From JAFDWR01 sp038216655 (GTDB lineage Bacteria > Armatimonadota > Fimbriimonadia > Fimbriimonadales > Fimbriimonadaceae): a stretch of 64,000 nt of DNA. Each line of letters opens with the position of its first letter. Position 1 is the first letter of the stretch. Location: the NCBI GenBank assembly GCA_038216655.1, contig JBBQPZ010000022.1, forward strand, positions 1 through 64,000, given 5' to 3'. The position numbers were made by a program, and so were the translations under genes. The notes below the pieces were generated by a model. It saw nothing but the letters and a program-made list of their open reading frames with translations, made no database searches and was not told the DNA's origin. Below, one piece after another: positions 23,341-31,559 of the stretch.

Positions 23341-23394
23341 GTCCAATACGTCGCATAGGTCATATCAAGCGGGCTCCAGCCTCTCCGGCCCGCA

Positions 23395-23422
23395 GCCGAC
23401 CGGAGTGTCGGCGCTCCCAGTT
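23395..23422 (+). repeat. Repeat family R2, intergenic copy b
   Basis: The copy ends GGCGCTCCCAGTT, just after the DUF3303 gene, and differs by one base from the reverse complement of the copy inside the methyltransferase gene. Confidence 0.88.
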
Positions 23423-23532
23423 ACCCCGAGGTAAACTTAACATTGTTCGGCGCGCGGCCTTCGCGACTTTCGCTGAGCGTGTTTTCGTTCCCGATTCGCG
23501 CCAAAGCCGAGCTTTGCCTGCCTGCGAATCCG

Positions 23533-23538
23533 TAGATT
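23533..23538 (+). promoter_or_regulatory. Possible -10 element of pdxS
   Basis: TAGATT lies 12 bases before the ATG of pdxS, the same placement as the TAGAAT boxes at 7733, 15043 and 16514. Confidence 0.35.
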
Positions 23539-23550
23539 AACAAGATAGCA

Positions 23551-24468
23551 ATGGACACCCAAAAGAAGACCTGGCGCGAGAAAGTTGGCCTTGCCGAGAT
23601 GCTGAAGGGCGGCGTGATTATGGACGTGGTGAACGTCGAGCACGCGAAGATCGCCGAGGACTCGGGCGCAGTTGCCGTGATGGCGTTGGAGCGCGTTCCC
23701 GCCGACATCCGCAAGGACGGTGGCGTCGCGCGCATGTCGGATCCGGAGATGATCCTCGCGATCAAGGAAGCGGTTTCCATTCCCGTCATGGCCAAATGCC
23801 GCATCGGTCACTTCGTCGAAGCCGAAATTCTTGAGGCCCTCGAAGTGGACTTCATCGACGAGAGCGAAGTCCTTACCCCCGCCGATCACGCGAACCACGT
23901 GGACAAGCACGGCTTCACTGTGCCGTTCGTCTGCGGAGCACGTAACTTAGGCGAGGCCCTGCGACGCTGCGCCGAGGGCGCGGCGATGATTCGCACGAAG
24001 GGCGAAGCTGGCACCGGCGATGTCATTGAGGCGGTGCGCCACATGCGCACGATCATGAGCGAAATCCGCACCGTGCAGAACGCCCGCGAGGACGAGCTGT
24101 TTGTTTTGGCGAAGGAGCACCAGGCTCCGCTGGATCTGATCCGCGAGGTCCACAGGCTCGGCAAGCTCCCCGTCCCCAACTTCTCCGCGGGCGGCATCGC
24201 CACCCCAGCGGACGCCGCGATGATGATGAAGCTTGGCGCGGAGACGGTGTTCGTCGGCTCGGGCATCTTCAAGGCCGGCGCGTCGCTCCCGGACAGTGAG
24301 CGCATCAAGGCGCAAGAACGCCGCGCGAAGGCGATCGTTGAGGCAGTGCTGTTCTACAAAGAGCCCAAGAAGCTCGCGGAGATCAGCAAAGGCCTCGGAG
24401 AGGCGATGGTCGGCATCAACTGCTCGTTCCTGCCGGAGTCGGAGCAATTAGCTACCCGCGGCTGGTAG
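23551..24468 (+). CDS. pdxS: Pyridoxal 5'-phosphate synthase subunit PdxS
   Basis: PdxS is the lyase subunit that joins ribose 5-phosphate, glyceraldehyde 3-phosphate and ammonia into PLP, with ammonia supplied by the glutaminase PdxT in a 12:12 complex. The 305-residue TIM barrel has all signatures: VIMDVVNVEHAKIAEDSGA, VMALERVPADIRKDGGVARM, the Schiff-base Lys82 in PVMAKCRIGHF, Lys150 in MIRTKGEAGTGD and NFSAGGIATPADAAMMM. pdxT normally follows pdxS; here an unrelated gene starts 11 bases after its stop, so the glutaminase must be elsewhere. Confidence 0.97.
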   Translation: MDTQKKTWREKVGLAEMLKGGVIMDVVNVEHAKIAEDSGAVAVMALERVPADIRKDGGVARMSDPEMILAIKEAVSIPVMAKCRIGHFVEAEILEALEVDFIDESEVLTPADHANHVDKHGFTVPFVCGARNLGEALRRCAEGAAMIRTKGEAGTGDVIEAVRHMRTIMSEIRTVQNAREDELFVLAKEHQAPLDLIREVHRLGKLPVPNFSAGGIATPADAAMMMKLGAETVFVGSGIFKAGASLPDSERIKAQERRAKAIVEAVLFYKEPKKLAEISKGLGEAMVGINCSFLPESEQLATRGW

Positions 24469-24479
24469 TTCTGAGAGAT

Positions 24480-25127
24480 ATGAGTAGGTTCTCTCCTCGC
24501 GAATATGCTATGGATTGGATCGGATACCAGGGCGTGGATGCGCCACAGGTTATCTTCCTGGGTCAAGAGGAATATGATGACAAGGGTCCAGACCGGGCAA
24601 TTGCATCTTGGAACGGACGCAGTCTTAGTCCTATGCCAGAAGCCTTCAAGACTAAACAGAATCGGACATGGAGTAGCCTCCGGGACCTATGTTTGAAGGT
24701 TCCGGTTTCGTTTGACCGAGTCGGGCTTTACGAGTTGCTCCCATTTGGGCGTCAGCGGAGTTCGGAAACATTCTCAACTGAACTAGCAGAGGAATGTAAT
24801 CTTCTTGCTGAACGTCCCTTGCTGAGGGAAATCAGAGGACGTAGAGGTTCGTGGACCTACACGTCCGAGTTCATTGCCACGCGCGCAAAGAAGATAAGTG
24901 ATCAAATCGGGCAGATAAAGCCTTTAGCGGTAGTAGCGTACAGTTGTCTCTGGAATCGCTTCATTCTCGACCTAACGGGTGCGGTGGGTGAAGATAAGGT
25001 CATCTGTCTGCCCCATCCGACATCTTGGGATAAGAGTGGGAGTGGCGCGAAAAACGCTCAGTGGGCCCAGGCTGCGGACAGGGTACGCAATCTAGTTCGG
25101 TCGCATGGATCCGATTCCGGAGTGTGA
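24480..25127 (+). CDS. Unknown protein, possibly uracil-DNA-glycosylase-like fold
   Basis: A 215-residue protein begins 11 bases after pdxS. Its bases are visibly richer in A and T than the neighbours, with codons such as AAA, AAT and TTA that nearby genes avoid, which suggests recent acquisition. Features seen are an early QVIFLGQEEYDD strand, a central helical region with KKISDQIGQIKPLAVVAYS, and VICLPHPTSWDKSG near residues 177-190. A Gly-Gln...loop near the start and a His-Pro-Thr/Ser loop late in the chain recall the uracil-DNA glycosylase superfamily, but I cannot confirm this. It has no membrane segment. Confidence 0.5.
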   Translation: MSRFSPREYAMDWIGYQGVDAPQVIFLGQEEYDDKGPDRAIASWNGRSLSPMPEAFKTKQNRTWSSLRDLCLKVPVSFDRVGLYELLPFGRQRSSETFSTELAEECNLLAERPLLREIRGRRGSWTYTSEFIATRAKKISDQIGQIKPLAVVAYSCLWNRFILDLTGAVGEDKVICLPHPTSWDKSGSGAKNAQWAQAADRVRNLVRSHGSDSGV

Positions 25128-25184
25128 AGCGGGTGCCTAGGCTTCTTGCAGGTAGCAACTTCAAGACCCGGAACCTCCCTCCCC

Positions 25185-25230
25185 GCGACCTGTTCCGCCT
25201 CCCGGGCACAATCATCCGGCAAGAGGAAGG
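25185..25230 (+). repeat. Repeat family R3, copy 1
   Basis: CCTCCCGGGCACAATCATCC followed by GGCAAGAGGAAGG resembles 53329-53382 (CTTCCGGCGCACAATCATCG then CCGCAAGAGGAAGG). The reverse complement of its right part also begins the spacer at 4998 (CCTTCCTCTTGCCGG). The arms around GCACAATCATC pair imperfectly. Confidence 0.5.
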
Positions 25231-25235
25231 GAGAC

Positions 25236-26612
25236 CTAGTCCCCCGCCTTAGGCGGATAGAACATCGAGATCTTGTTCCTCACCGTCTTTGTCTTCCCGG
25301 TAGCCGGGTCGGTGACCTCGGTGTCCAGACCGGGCGTCATGAGGGTGAAGCCGTCGCCTTGGGGGAAGTAGTTCAGGGGCCCATCGAAGAAAGGGTCGGC
25401 AACTATGGCGTTTGCCTCCTTCAGCGAGCTCGGGAAGCGACCTTCGCGGGCGCGGAACAGCATCACCTTCATGTAGGCTTCCTCGACGGCCGCATTGCCG
25501 CGTAACTTCTCGAACACGGGGAAGACTTGCCTTCCGATCGAGAAGCAAATCTGGGCGAGCTGGTCCATGGAGGCCGTGGACCGATTCAAGCCCGCGAATA
25601 TCCTCTTGAGCTTGTCCAGTCGGTTGGTCACATCCAGCTTCCGATCTTGAAGCACGCCGTCGATTCGCAGGTAGGTCTCCACCGCCTCGCGTAGTTCGCC
25701 ACGGGAATAGTCGTCCGTTGGGAGTCCGACGTGGACAACTTTGTCGCCTTTGGGATAGAGGTCCGACACCTTGTCATCGACACGCTTCATGGCCTCGACC
25801 GCCTTGGGCCCACCCATTTGCTTGAGGTTTCGAGCCAGGGCGAGGGTCGTGTAGAACTCCTCAGCCACCACCTTGTGGGCATCGACCGAGGGCGGGAGGG
25901 TGGCCACTAATTTGGCGAGCCTAGTCATCGTTTTCGCGTCACCAACGAACTTGGCGGCGACGTGCCGTAGGGCGGCGTCGAAGTAACTCCGGGTGGCCAC
26001 CTGCACAAGCGCCTGGAGGATGAGTGGGTTCTTGGTGAATACGTGATCTAGCTTCACAACGAGACTAAGCTCTTGGAGAGCCTCATCCGCCTCGCCACGA
26101 TCGGCGGCGCTCTCGGCGGAAAACAGAAGCAGATTGAAGACCGGCTTGTACCGCACGGTCTCGGAAAACCCCATGAACGTGCCCTGATCGAAGTCCTTGT
26201 CGAAGCGGAGATAGGGTTTGGCGAGGGAGGTACGGACCTTGGCGAGGCCCGGCTCACCCAACTTGAGCAGGCTCGCACGCTCCGAGTCCGACAGGCCGCG
26301 CTTTCGCCAGTTTGAGAGTTGGGTCGAACCGTCGGTACCTGGTCCGAAGTTGGCTTGAAGGAGATCCTGTCCGTCCAGGAAATCGTCGGCACCGTTGTCT
26401 TCCGGCTTTCCGGTGGCCGGAGGGTAAGCCTTGTCGCGGGTCATGGGGAAGCCAGCGGCCTTGGCCCGACCCATAAGCTTCTCAAGGTCGTCGCCCGGCT
26501 AGGCCCCTCGGATTCCGCCCAGCAGCCAGACCGCACCGCCCGCCATCGCGAGAAGCAGGAAAAGCATAACAAAAATCCAGGTACGTCCGGCACGATGGTG
26601 CATGGTTTGCAT
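25236..26612 (-). pseudogene. Membrane-anchored paralogue A, in-frame stop after the anchor
   Basis: The main frame (412 codons, first ATG at 26474) reads GDDLEKL then MGRAKAAGFPMTRD upstream to downstream. Codons before that ATG stay in frame for a signal-anchor (MHHRAGRTWIFVMLFLLLAM) from the ATG at 26612 or 26603, interrupted by one TAG at 26499-26501. The paralogue upstream (26622-27973) has the matching order anchor, DDLDALYAKAKAAGFP, PEDNGA. The C-terminus (GRFPSSLKEANAIVADPFFDGPL) matches the other three members. The body is mostly alpha-helical with no catalytic motif. The TAG may be a real nonsense change or a read error; translation from 26474 would give an unanchored protein. Confidence 0.65.
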
Positions 26613-26621
26613 TGTACGCGG

Positions 26622-27973
26622 TTACTTACCCGGCGGGTAGCCCATTCGAATCTCGCGGGCCACCGTTTTCTTCCCGCCGGTGTCGGGGTCCATCGTTTCG
26701 AAGACGGGGCCGGGGGTCCAGACGCTACAGGTGTCGCGAGAGGTCGCGTAGCTGAAGGGTCGGTCATAGTACGGGTCGTTGACCATGGCTTTAGCTTCCT
26801 TGAGGGTCTTAGGGAAGTGTCCGTGCTGGGCGCGGTAGTTCATGACGAGCATGAAGGACTTCTCAAGGGCGGCGTTTGCGTCAAGCTTTCGGCAGTTCTT
26901 GGCAAAGCTGCCCACGTTTGGCATAACGATCAGCGCCAGGATGTTGTCGACCTTATTCGAATTCTCCAATTTCGCTTCCAGGCGATCCAGTCGCTCTACC
27001 TTCGTGTCCAAGTCCGTCGCGGGGTCTTTGACGATGGCGTCGATCGCGAGGTACTGGAGCAGCACGGGCTGGAATTGAGCGCGGATCGCCGGATCGGTCG
27101 GTAAGCCTGTTCGGACGAGTTTGCTGCCGGAAGGGTAGGGTGGCCCGCTTCCGTCCGCCGTGTCTGATGACAGTTGCTTTAGAGCTGACATTCCTCCCAT
27201 TCGCGGCAGATTTCGAGCGATCGCGAGCGAGATGTAGAATTCGCCGTGGATTTCGCTGCCCAAATCTATCGTTTGGGGGAAGCGGGCGACGAAGTCCGCG
27301 AATTGGGCCATCCCTTTGCCGGTCGTCACGAGCTTGGCGGCCACATCTTCGATCCCGCGCTCCAGATACTGCCGGATCGAGATCTCGACCAGCGCATGGA
27401 TGAACAGTGGGGTGGCGTGGAGAGCGTTCTCTAGCTTAAGCCCGCACTCGATGTCCGATTCGGCCCCAGAAAGGTCGCCAGCGTCCGCCTTCGCTCCCGC
27501 GGAAATCATCAGTGCCATCGTGCAAGATTTGATCGAACTCAGCTCGGGGAATAAGATGCTCGGCCCAAGGTCGTAGTCGTAGTCGAGATAGATGATAGGT
27601 TTGGCGAGGGCGGCGCGAATTCGGTCAAGCGTTGGCTGAGCCAACAGGAGGAGTTTGGCTCGCTCCGAATTGGACAACGCCCTCTTTCGCCAGGCGGTCA
27701 TCACGCCGTTTTCGTACCAAAATCCGAATTTACGCCTCGCTTCTTCGAGGGCGGCAAGCAGGGGCTCGCGCCATTATCCTCCGGACGACCTGCGGGGCGC
27801 GGTTGAACTTCCTCACTAGTCGTGGGAAAGCCCGCGGCCTTAGCCTTGGCATAGAGGGCGTCGAGGTCGTCGGTTTGGCGTGCCTTCAGCAAGAACCAAG
27901 CGGTGGTACCTCCCATGACGAGGGCGGTCGCGACGATGGCAACAATCCAGCCTCGTCCTGCTCGTTGGACCAT
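26622..27973 (-). pseudogene. Membrane-anchored paralogue B, frameshift after the anchor
   Basis: The start at 27973 gives VQRAGRGWIVAIVATALV (membrane anchor), then DDLDALYAKAKAAGFP and RPEDNGA. The frame then drifts to a stop, while the frame two bases over continues PLLAALEEARRKFGFWYENG into the main body (MTAWRKRALSNSERAKLLLL onward) that ends at 26622. The break lies near 27768, so one base is missing or two are extra. The body has the shared C-terminal GHFPKTLKEAKAMVNDPYYDRPF. It lies 9 bases before paralogue A on the same strand, so both were one operon. Function is unknown. Confidence 0.68.
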
Positions 27974-28046
27974 GGCGCATTGTACGCCGCTCAAGTTGCT
28001 GCTGCGGTGGTGGCGATTGGGCGTGGTCGACCTACGAGGATCAACA

Positions 28047-28083
28047 AAGGAAAAGAGGACTTGCCGTTCAACGGCAAGTCCTC
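28047..28083 (-). terminator. Rho-independent terminator of the first PEP-CTERM gene
   Basis: On the minus strand GAGGACTTGCCG, a GTTGAA loop region and CGGCAAGTCCTC (28055-28083) form a long perfect stem followed by TTTTCCTTT. It lies 22 bases beyond the stop of the gene at 28105. Confidence 0.9.
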
Positions 28084-28104
28084 ATACATGGCTTTCTACG
28101 GTTG

Positions 28105-28851
28105 CTACTTCGCGCCTTTCCGTCGCTTGCCCAAGAACAGCAGGCCGCCGGCGGCGAGCATGCTCATCGTAGCCGGTTCGGGAACCGGAGCGAAGGCGGC
28201 ACCGAGGCGGTCGGGTCCATAGCTCGCACCACCGGCGACCGAGTAGCCGAACGACTGGGAGAGTCGTAGAACGACTTTGCCGCCCGGGAGGACGGGGCCG
28301 GCACCGTAAAAGGTGACATCCGGATTGCCGCCATCCATCAGGTAGGACCACTTGAGGCCGAACTCGACGCTGGTTCCCGTGCTGTGGTCTTCCACCAAGT
28401 TCGAGCCAAGACCGTAGTAGCCAGGCTGACCTGGAACGAACGCTTGGTGGTTGGTGACTTCCATGCCCCAGTCCGACCCGTTTGCGTTCTGCGGGTCGAG
28501 GTCAAAGTAGAGGTTGGCGAAGGCTCCCGCGTTTGCCTCAGGGGTGCCCGTCACGGTGACCAGGCCGTAGAGGTATTGCGAATCGCCGCGAAGGTAGATG
28601 TCGTAGTCTGATCCCGCGGTCGTCGGGCCGGGCGCGCCGAAGTTACCCGTTGGGGCAAAGTCGTCGTGGGTCACGTGGGTAGGAGTGTAGCCGCTCCATT
28701 CCGCTCCCAAAAGTCCGTCGACCCCAACCTGCGAGAATGAAATCGTGGATGCTCCGATCAGAGCCGTCATCAAGCTAACCGTGTAAATATGTCTCAAGTC
28801 CCTCGGCTCCGAGCGGAACCGCCTCCGAAGGGTTATTGTGATTTTCGCCAT
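28105..28851 (-). CDS. PEP-CTERM sorting domain protein 1
   Basis: The 248-residue secreted protein has a long basic N-terminus before its signal peptide (SLMTALIGASTISFSQ), a beta-rich extracellular domain of about 170 residues (GSDYDIYLRGDSQYLYGLVTV, NLYFDLDPQNANGSDWGMEV) and a C-terminal sorting signal. The signal comprises VPEPATMSML, a hydrophobic stretch and the basic KRRKGAK. PEP-CTERM signals direct proteins to exosortase for cell-surface or exopolysaccharide attachment; no exosortase gene is in the window. The ATG at 28851 is preceded by GGAAG at good spacing. It terminates at 28047-28083. Confidence 0.85.
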   Translation of the reverse strand: MAKITITLRRRFRSEPRDLRHIYTVSLMTALIGASTISFSQVGVDGLLGAEWSGYTPTHVTHDDFAPTGNFGAPGPTTAGSDYDIYLRGDSQYLYGLVTVTGTPEANAGAFANLYFDLDPQNANGSDWGMEVTNHQAFVPGQPGYYGLGSNLVEDHSTGTSVEFGLKWSYLMDGGNPDVTFYGAGPVLPGGKVVLRLSQSFGYSVAGGASYGPDRLGAAFAPVPEPATMSMLAAGGLLFLGKRRKGAK

Positions 28852-28858
28852 TTAATGT

Positions 28859-28880
28859 GACTTCCACTATCGTGGAAGTC
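28859..28880. promoter_or_regulatory. Palindrome in the divergent promoter region
   Basis: GACTTCCAC (28859-28867) and GTGGAAGTC (28872-28880) are perfect reverse complements four bases apart. They sit eight bases before the PEP-CTERM gene start and within 60 bases of the divergent dehydrogenase gene. This could be an operator or a hairpin in the PEP-CTERM leader, where it would include the ribosome binding site GGAAG. Confidence 0.45.
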
Positions 28881-28934
28881 CGGAAGGGACGCATTTGGAC
28901 ACTGATTCTAGGGCTGCCCGTCTAGACTCGTAAC

Positions 28935-30125
28935 ATGCTTCCGCTGATCGCGCTCCTCGCCCTTCCTCCTGACCGTGTCGGTGCGAAGCACTTCGTCGAC
29001 CCTAACCACCTGGCCAAGCCGAGTAAGTCGATCATCTCCATCCCGAAGCGGATCAAGACCGACAAGGATGCTCCCCTCAAGGTTCCGCCCGGGTTCAAAA
29101 TCAACGTCTTCGCGAAGGGACTGACGTTCCCGCGATGGCTCGCGATCGCACCGAATGGCGACGTGTTCTGCGTCGAATCCTCCAAGGACCGGATCACCGT
29201 CCTCAGGGACCAGGATGGCGACGGTGTGGCAGAGACCCAGCACGTCTTCACCGTCGGCTTGAAGGGTCCTCATGGTTTGCAATTTCACGACGGCTACCTG
29301 TACGTCGCCAACACCAACGGAGTGGTGAGGTTCAAGTACCGCGACGGCCAACTTCAAGCCCAAGCGCCTCCCGAAGTCGTGATCAAGGACATCCCCGGCA
29401 ACGGCTACAACATGCACTGGACCCGCGACCTCATCTTCACCCTGGACAACCGGCTGCTGGTGACGGTGGGCTCCAATACCAACGACGACATCGACGCTCC
29501 CGGCCGCGGAGCGATCTTGAGCTACCGGCCGGACGGAACCGACCGGAAGATCTTCGCCAGTGGCATCCGGAACCCGGTTGGCGTCGCGATCCGGCCCGGA
29601 ACAAACGAGCTATGGACCACCTGCGTCGAGCGGGATTTTATGGGGAACGACTGCCCGCCGGACTATGTCACCCGCGTCAAAGAAGGGCAATTCTTCGGAT
29701 GGCCGTGGTTCTACATTGGCCAGCACCGAGACCCGAAGCACCTGAAGGACACGCCGCCGCGCTCGGACGTGACGATCCCCGACCTCCTCGTCGAGCCGCA
29801 CTCGATCCCGTTGGGGATTCTGTTCTACACGGGAACGCAGTTCCCCGCCGAGTACCGGGGCTCGATGTTCCTCGGCATGCGCGGCTCCACGAACCGTGTG
29901 CCGCGAAGCGGATACAAGGTCGTCCGAGTCAGCTTCCCGAATGGGAAGCTGAATCCGGTGTACGAAGACTTCGTCGTTGGGTGGGTGCCCGACCGGATGA
30001 AGAAGGACGTGTACGGCCGCCCGACCGGCGTGTCTCAGGCCAAGGATGGGTCGATGTTGATCGTTGACGAATGGGGTCACAAGATCTGGCGCGTCACTTA
30101 TTCCGGCGGCGCGAAGGTCCGTTAG
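28935..30125 (+). CDS. Secreted sorbosone/glucose dehydrogenase-like beta-propeller protein
   Basis: The 396-residue protein has a short signal peptide (MLPLIALLALPP) and a six-bladed soluble quinoprotein-dehydrogenase-type propeller: KVPPGFKINVFAKGLTFPRW, LRDQDGDGVAETQHVF, GLKGPHGLQFHDGYLYVANT, RDLIFTLDNRLLVTVGSN, FASGIRNPVGVAIRPGTNEL and the C-terminal DGSMLIVDEWGHKIWRVTY. This fits the sorbosone dehydrogenase group (PQQ-linked, periplasmic). Whether it binds PQQ cannot be told from motifs. Its 3' end overlaps the convergent paralogue C gene by 32 bases. Confidence 0.87.
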   Translation: MLPLIALLALPPDRVGAKHFVDPNHLAKPSKSIISIPKRIKTDKDAPLKVPPGFKINVFAKGLTFPRWLAIAPNGDVFCVESSKDRITVLRDQDGDGVAETQHVFTVGLKGPHGLQFHDGYLYVANTNGVVRFKYRDGQLQAQAPPEVVIKDIPGNGYNMHWTRDLIFTLDNRLLVTVGSNTNDDIDAPGRGAILSYRPDGTDRKIFASGIRNPVGVAIRPGTNELWTTCVERDFMGNDCPPDYVTRVKEGQFFGWPWFYIGQHRDPKHLKDTPPRSDVTIPDLLVEPHSIPLGILFYTGTQFPAEYRGSMFLGMRGSTNRVPRSGYKVVRVSFPNGKLNPVYEDFVVGWVPDRMKKDVYGRPTGVSQAKDGSMLIVDEWGHKIWRVTYSGGAKVR

Positions 30126-31464
30126 TTGCGGGGTAAGTGACGACCTCGTCTCCCGGGGGGCCTATTCGGTCGGTGATGTTCGTGACTTCGTACGCGGTCT
30201 TGCCCTTGTCGTCGAAGGCATCCTCGCCGACGGAGTAAATCCGCCATTCCTTATCCATCTTGACGATGCGGATGGGCTTGCCATCGAAAGGATCGCGGTC
30301 TTGCACGCCCGCTTCCGCAAGAGTCTCGGGCATCTTGCCCGTCTTGAGTCGGTACTGAAGCGCCATCGCGAGATCGGTGACCAGGATGCGGTGGGTTCGG
30401 ACGAGGTCAATGGAAGTGACGGTGTCGTAGAGGGATGGCAAGATGAGCCGGTTAACGGCTAATGTCGGGTCCATGGAACTTGAGGCTGCCTCCATGCCGT
30501 CGTCCATCGCCTTGGAGATCTCAAGCCCCTTTCCACCCCGATCCAGCACGTCGAAGACCTTGTTCCAGACTTCCAGGCAGCGAGCCAGGTAGGCCTGTCG
30601 TTTGAGCGTCTGTGGCAATCCTGTTAGCTGGAGTTTGGCCAGATCGGTGGCCCCGCTTGGGGGCAAGACGTCTCCGTTTCGATCCTTGGCCGGCTCGTCG
30701 TAGTTGCGCGCCATGTTGAGCCCAAAGTAGGCTTCGGCGCGGAGGGCTTGCCGGAGATCGGGGAGGGGTGCGTCCTCCCGCATGAAGGACCGAATCGCCT
30801 CCAGGCCGGCGGCGTTGTGATCGAGCTTGTTCAGGCAGACGCACACGTAGCGGAGCTGCAGCAGTTCGGCGGAGGTTGCACCCATGAGGGAGCCGCTCGT
30901 GTGGTCCGCGGCCATCAGCGTCGTGATTTGGCGTGCGGCTCTGAGATCGCCGACACACTTTGCGACATCGCCGCGGCATGCGGCGAGCTCCGCGGAGAAG
31001 CAAAGCAAACGAACCAGGAGTCGATCGTTGGTCAAGTCAGCAACGTCGAGACGGGAACCGAAATCGAAATTTCGATGAAAGTCGCACGACGGGTACTTGG
31101 CGGCATTTCGGGCGAGTTCGGTTACCTTGGCATAGGGAGCAAGCTGCGCTTCGATCCGTTTGATGGGGAGAGGATCCTGAAACATTGCGACCGCGACGGC
31201 ACGCCAATCCATCGAGGGATCGTCGATCCTCTTGGCGGCATCGGTCGCGATGAGAATCGCGGTGGCACCGTTATCCTCCTCGGAGACGACCGAGGTCGGG
31301 GCAAGATCTGCGGCCTGGAAGGGGATGCCGTGTTGGCGTGCTTTGGCCACCTGACCCTCAAGCTTCCCCGCAACGGTGCGCCACTCACCGTTTGAGCGAT
31401 ACCACCAGAACACGCCGCCCAAGGTCGCTAGGACAACGGCCCCGAGAACCCAGAAGACCTTCAT
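30094..31464 (-). CDS. Membrane-anchored paralogue C (intact)
   Basis: The 456-residue protein has an N-terminal anchor (VFWVLGAVVLATLGGVFWWY, residues 3-22), then QVAKARQHGIPFQAADL and VSEEDNGATAILI, matching the anchor-proximal part of paralogues A and B. The body is helical. The C-terminus reads TGKMPETLAEAGVQDRDPFD then GKPIRIVKMDKEWRIYSVGE. This DPFxGxPLxY...YSVGxDxxDxxG pattern recurs in Planctomycete pseudopilin-like and envelope proteins. The role is unknown; location is the inner membrane with the bulk outside. It is separated from paralogue D by 95 bases on the same strand, so they probably form a unit. Confidence 0.75.
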   Translation of the reverse strand: MKVFWVLGAVVLATLGGVFWWYRSNGEWRTVAGKLEGQVAKARQHGIPFQAADLAPTSVVSEEDNGATAILIATDAAKRIDDPSMDWRAVAVAMFQDPLPIKRIEAQLAPYAKVTELARNAAKYPSCDFHRNFDFGSRLDVADLTNDRLLVRLLCFSAELAACRGDVAKCVGDLRAARQITTLMAADHTSGSLMGATSAELLQLRYVCVCLNKLDHNAAGLEAIRSFMREDAPLPDLRQALRAEAYFGLNMARNYDEPAKDRNGDVLPPSGATDLAKLQLTGLPQTLKRQAYLARCLEVWNKVFDVLDRGGKGLEISKAMDDGMEAASSSMDPTLAVNRLILPSLYDTVTSIDLVRTHRILVTDLAMALQYRLKTGKMPETLAEAGVQDRDPFDGKPIRIVKMDKEWRIYSVGEDAFDDKGKTAYEVTNITDRIGPPGDEVVTYPATNGPSRRRNK

Positions 31465-31559
31465 TTCTGCTGCACTTCTTTCAACTTAACTCAGTTAGTG
31501 GTCGTTCGGTCGAACAATATGCGCCGGTTCTTGTCAATTGCTGCGCTATTGCGTAAGGA

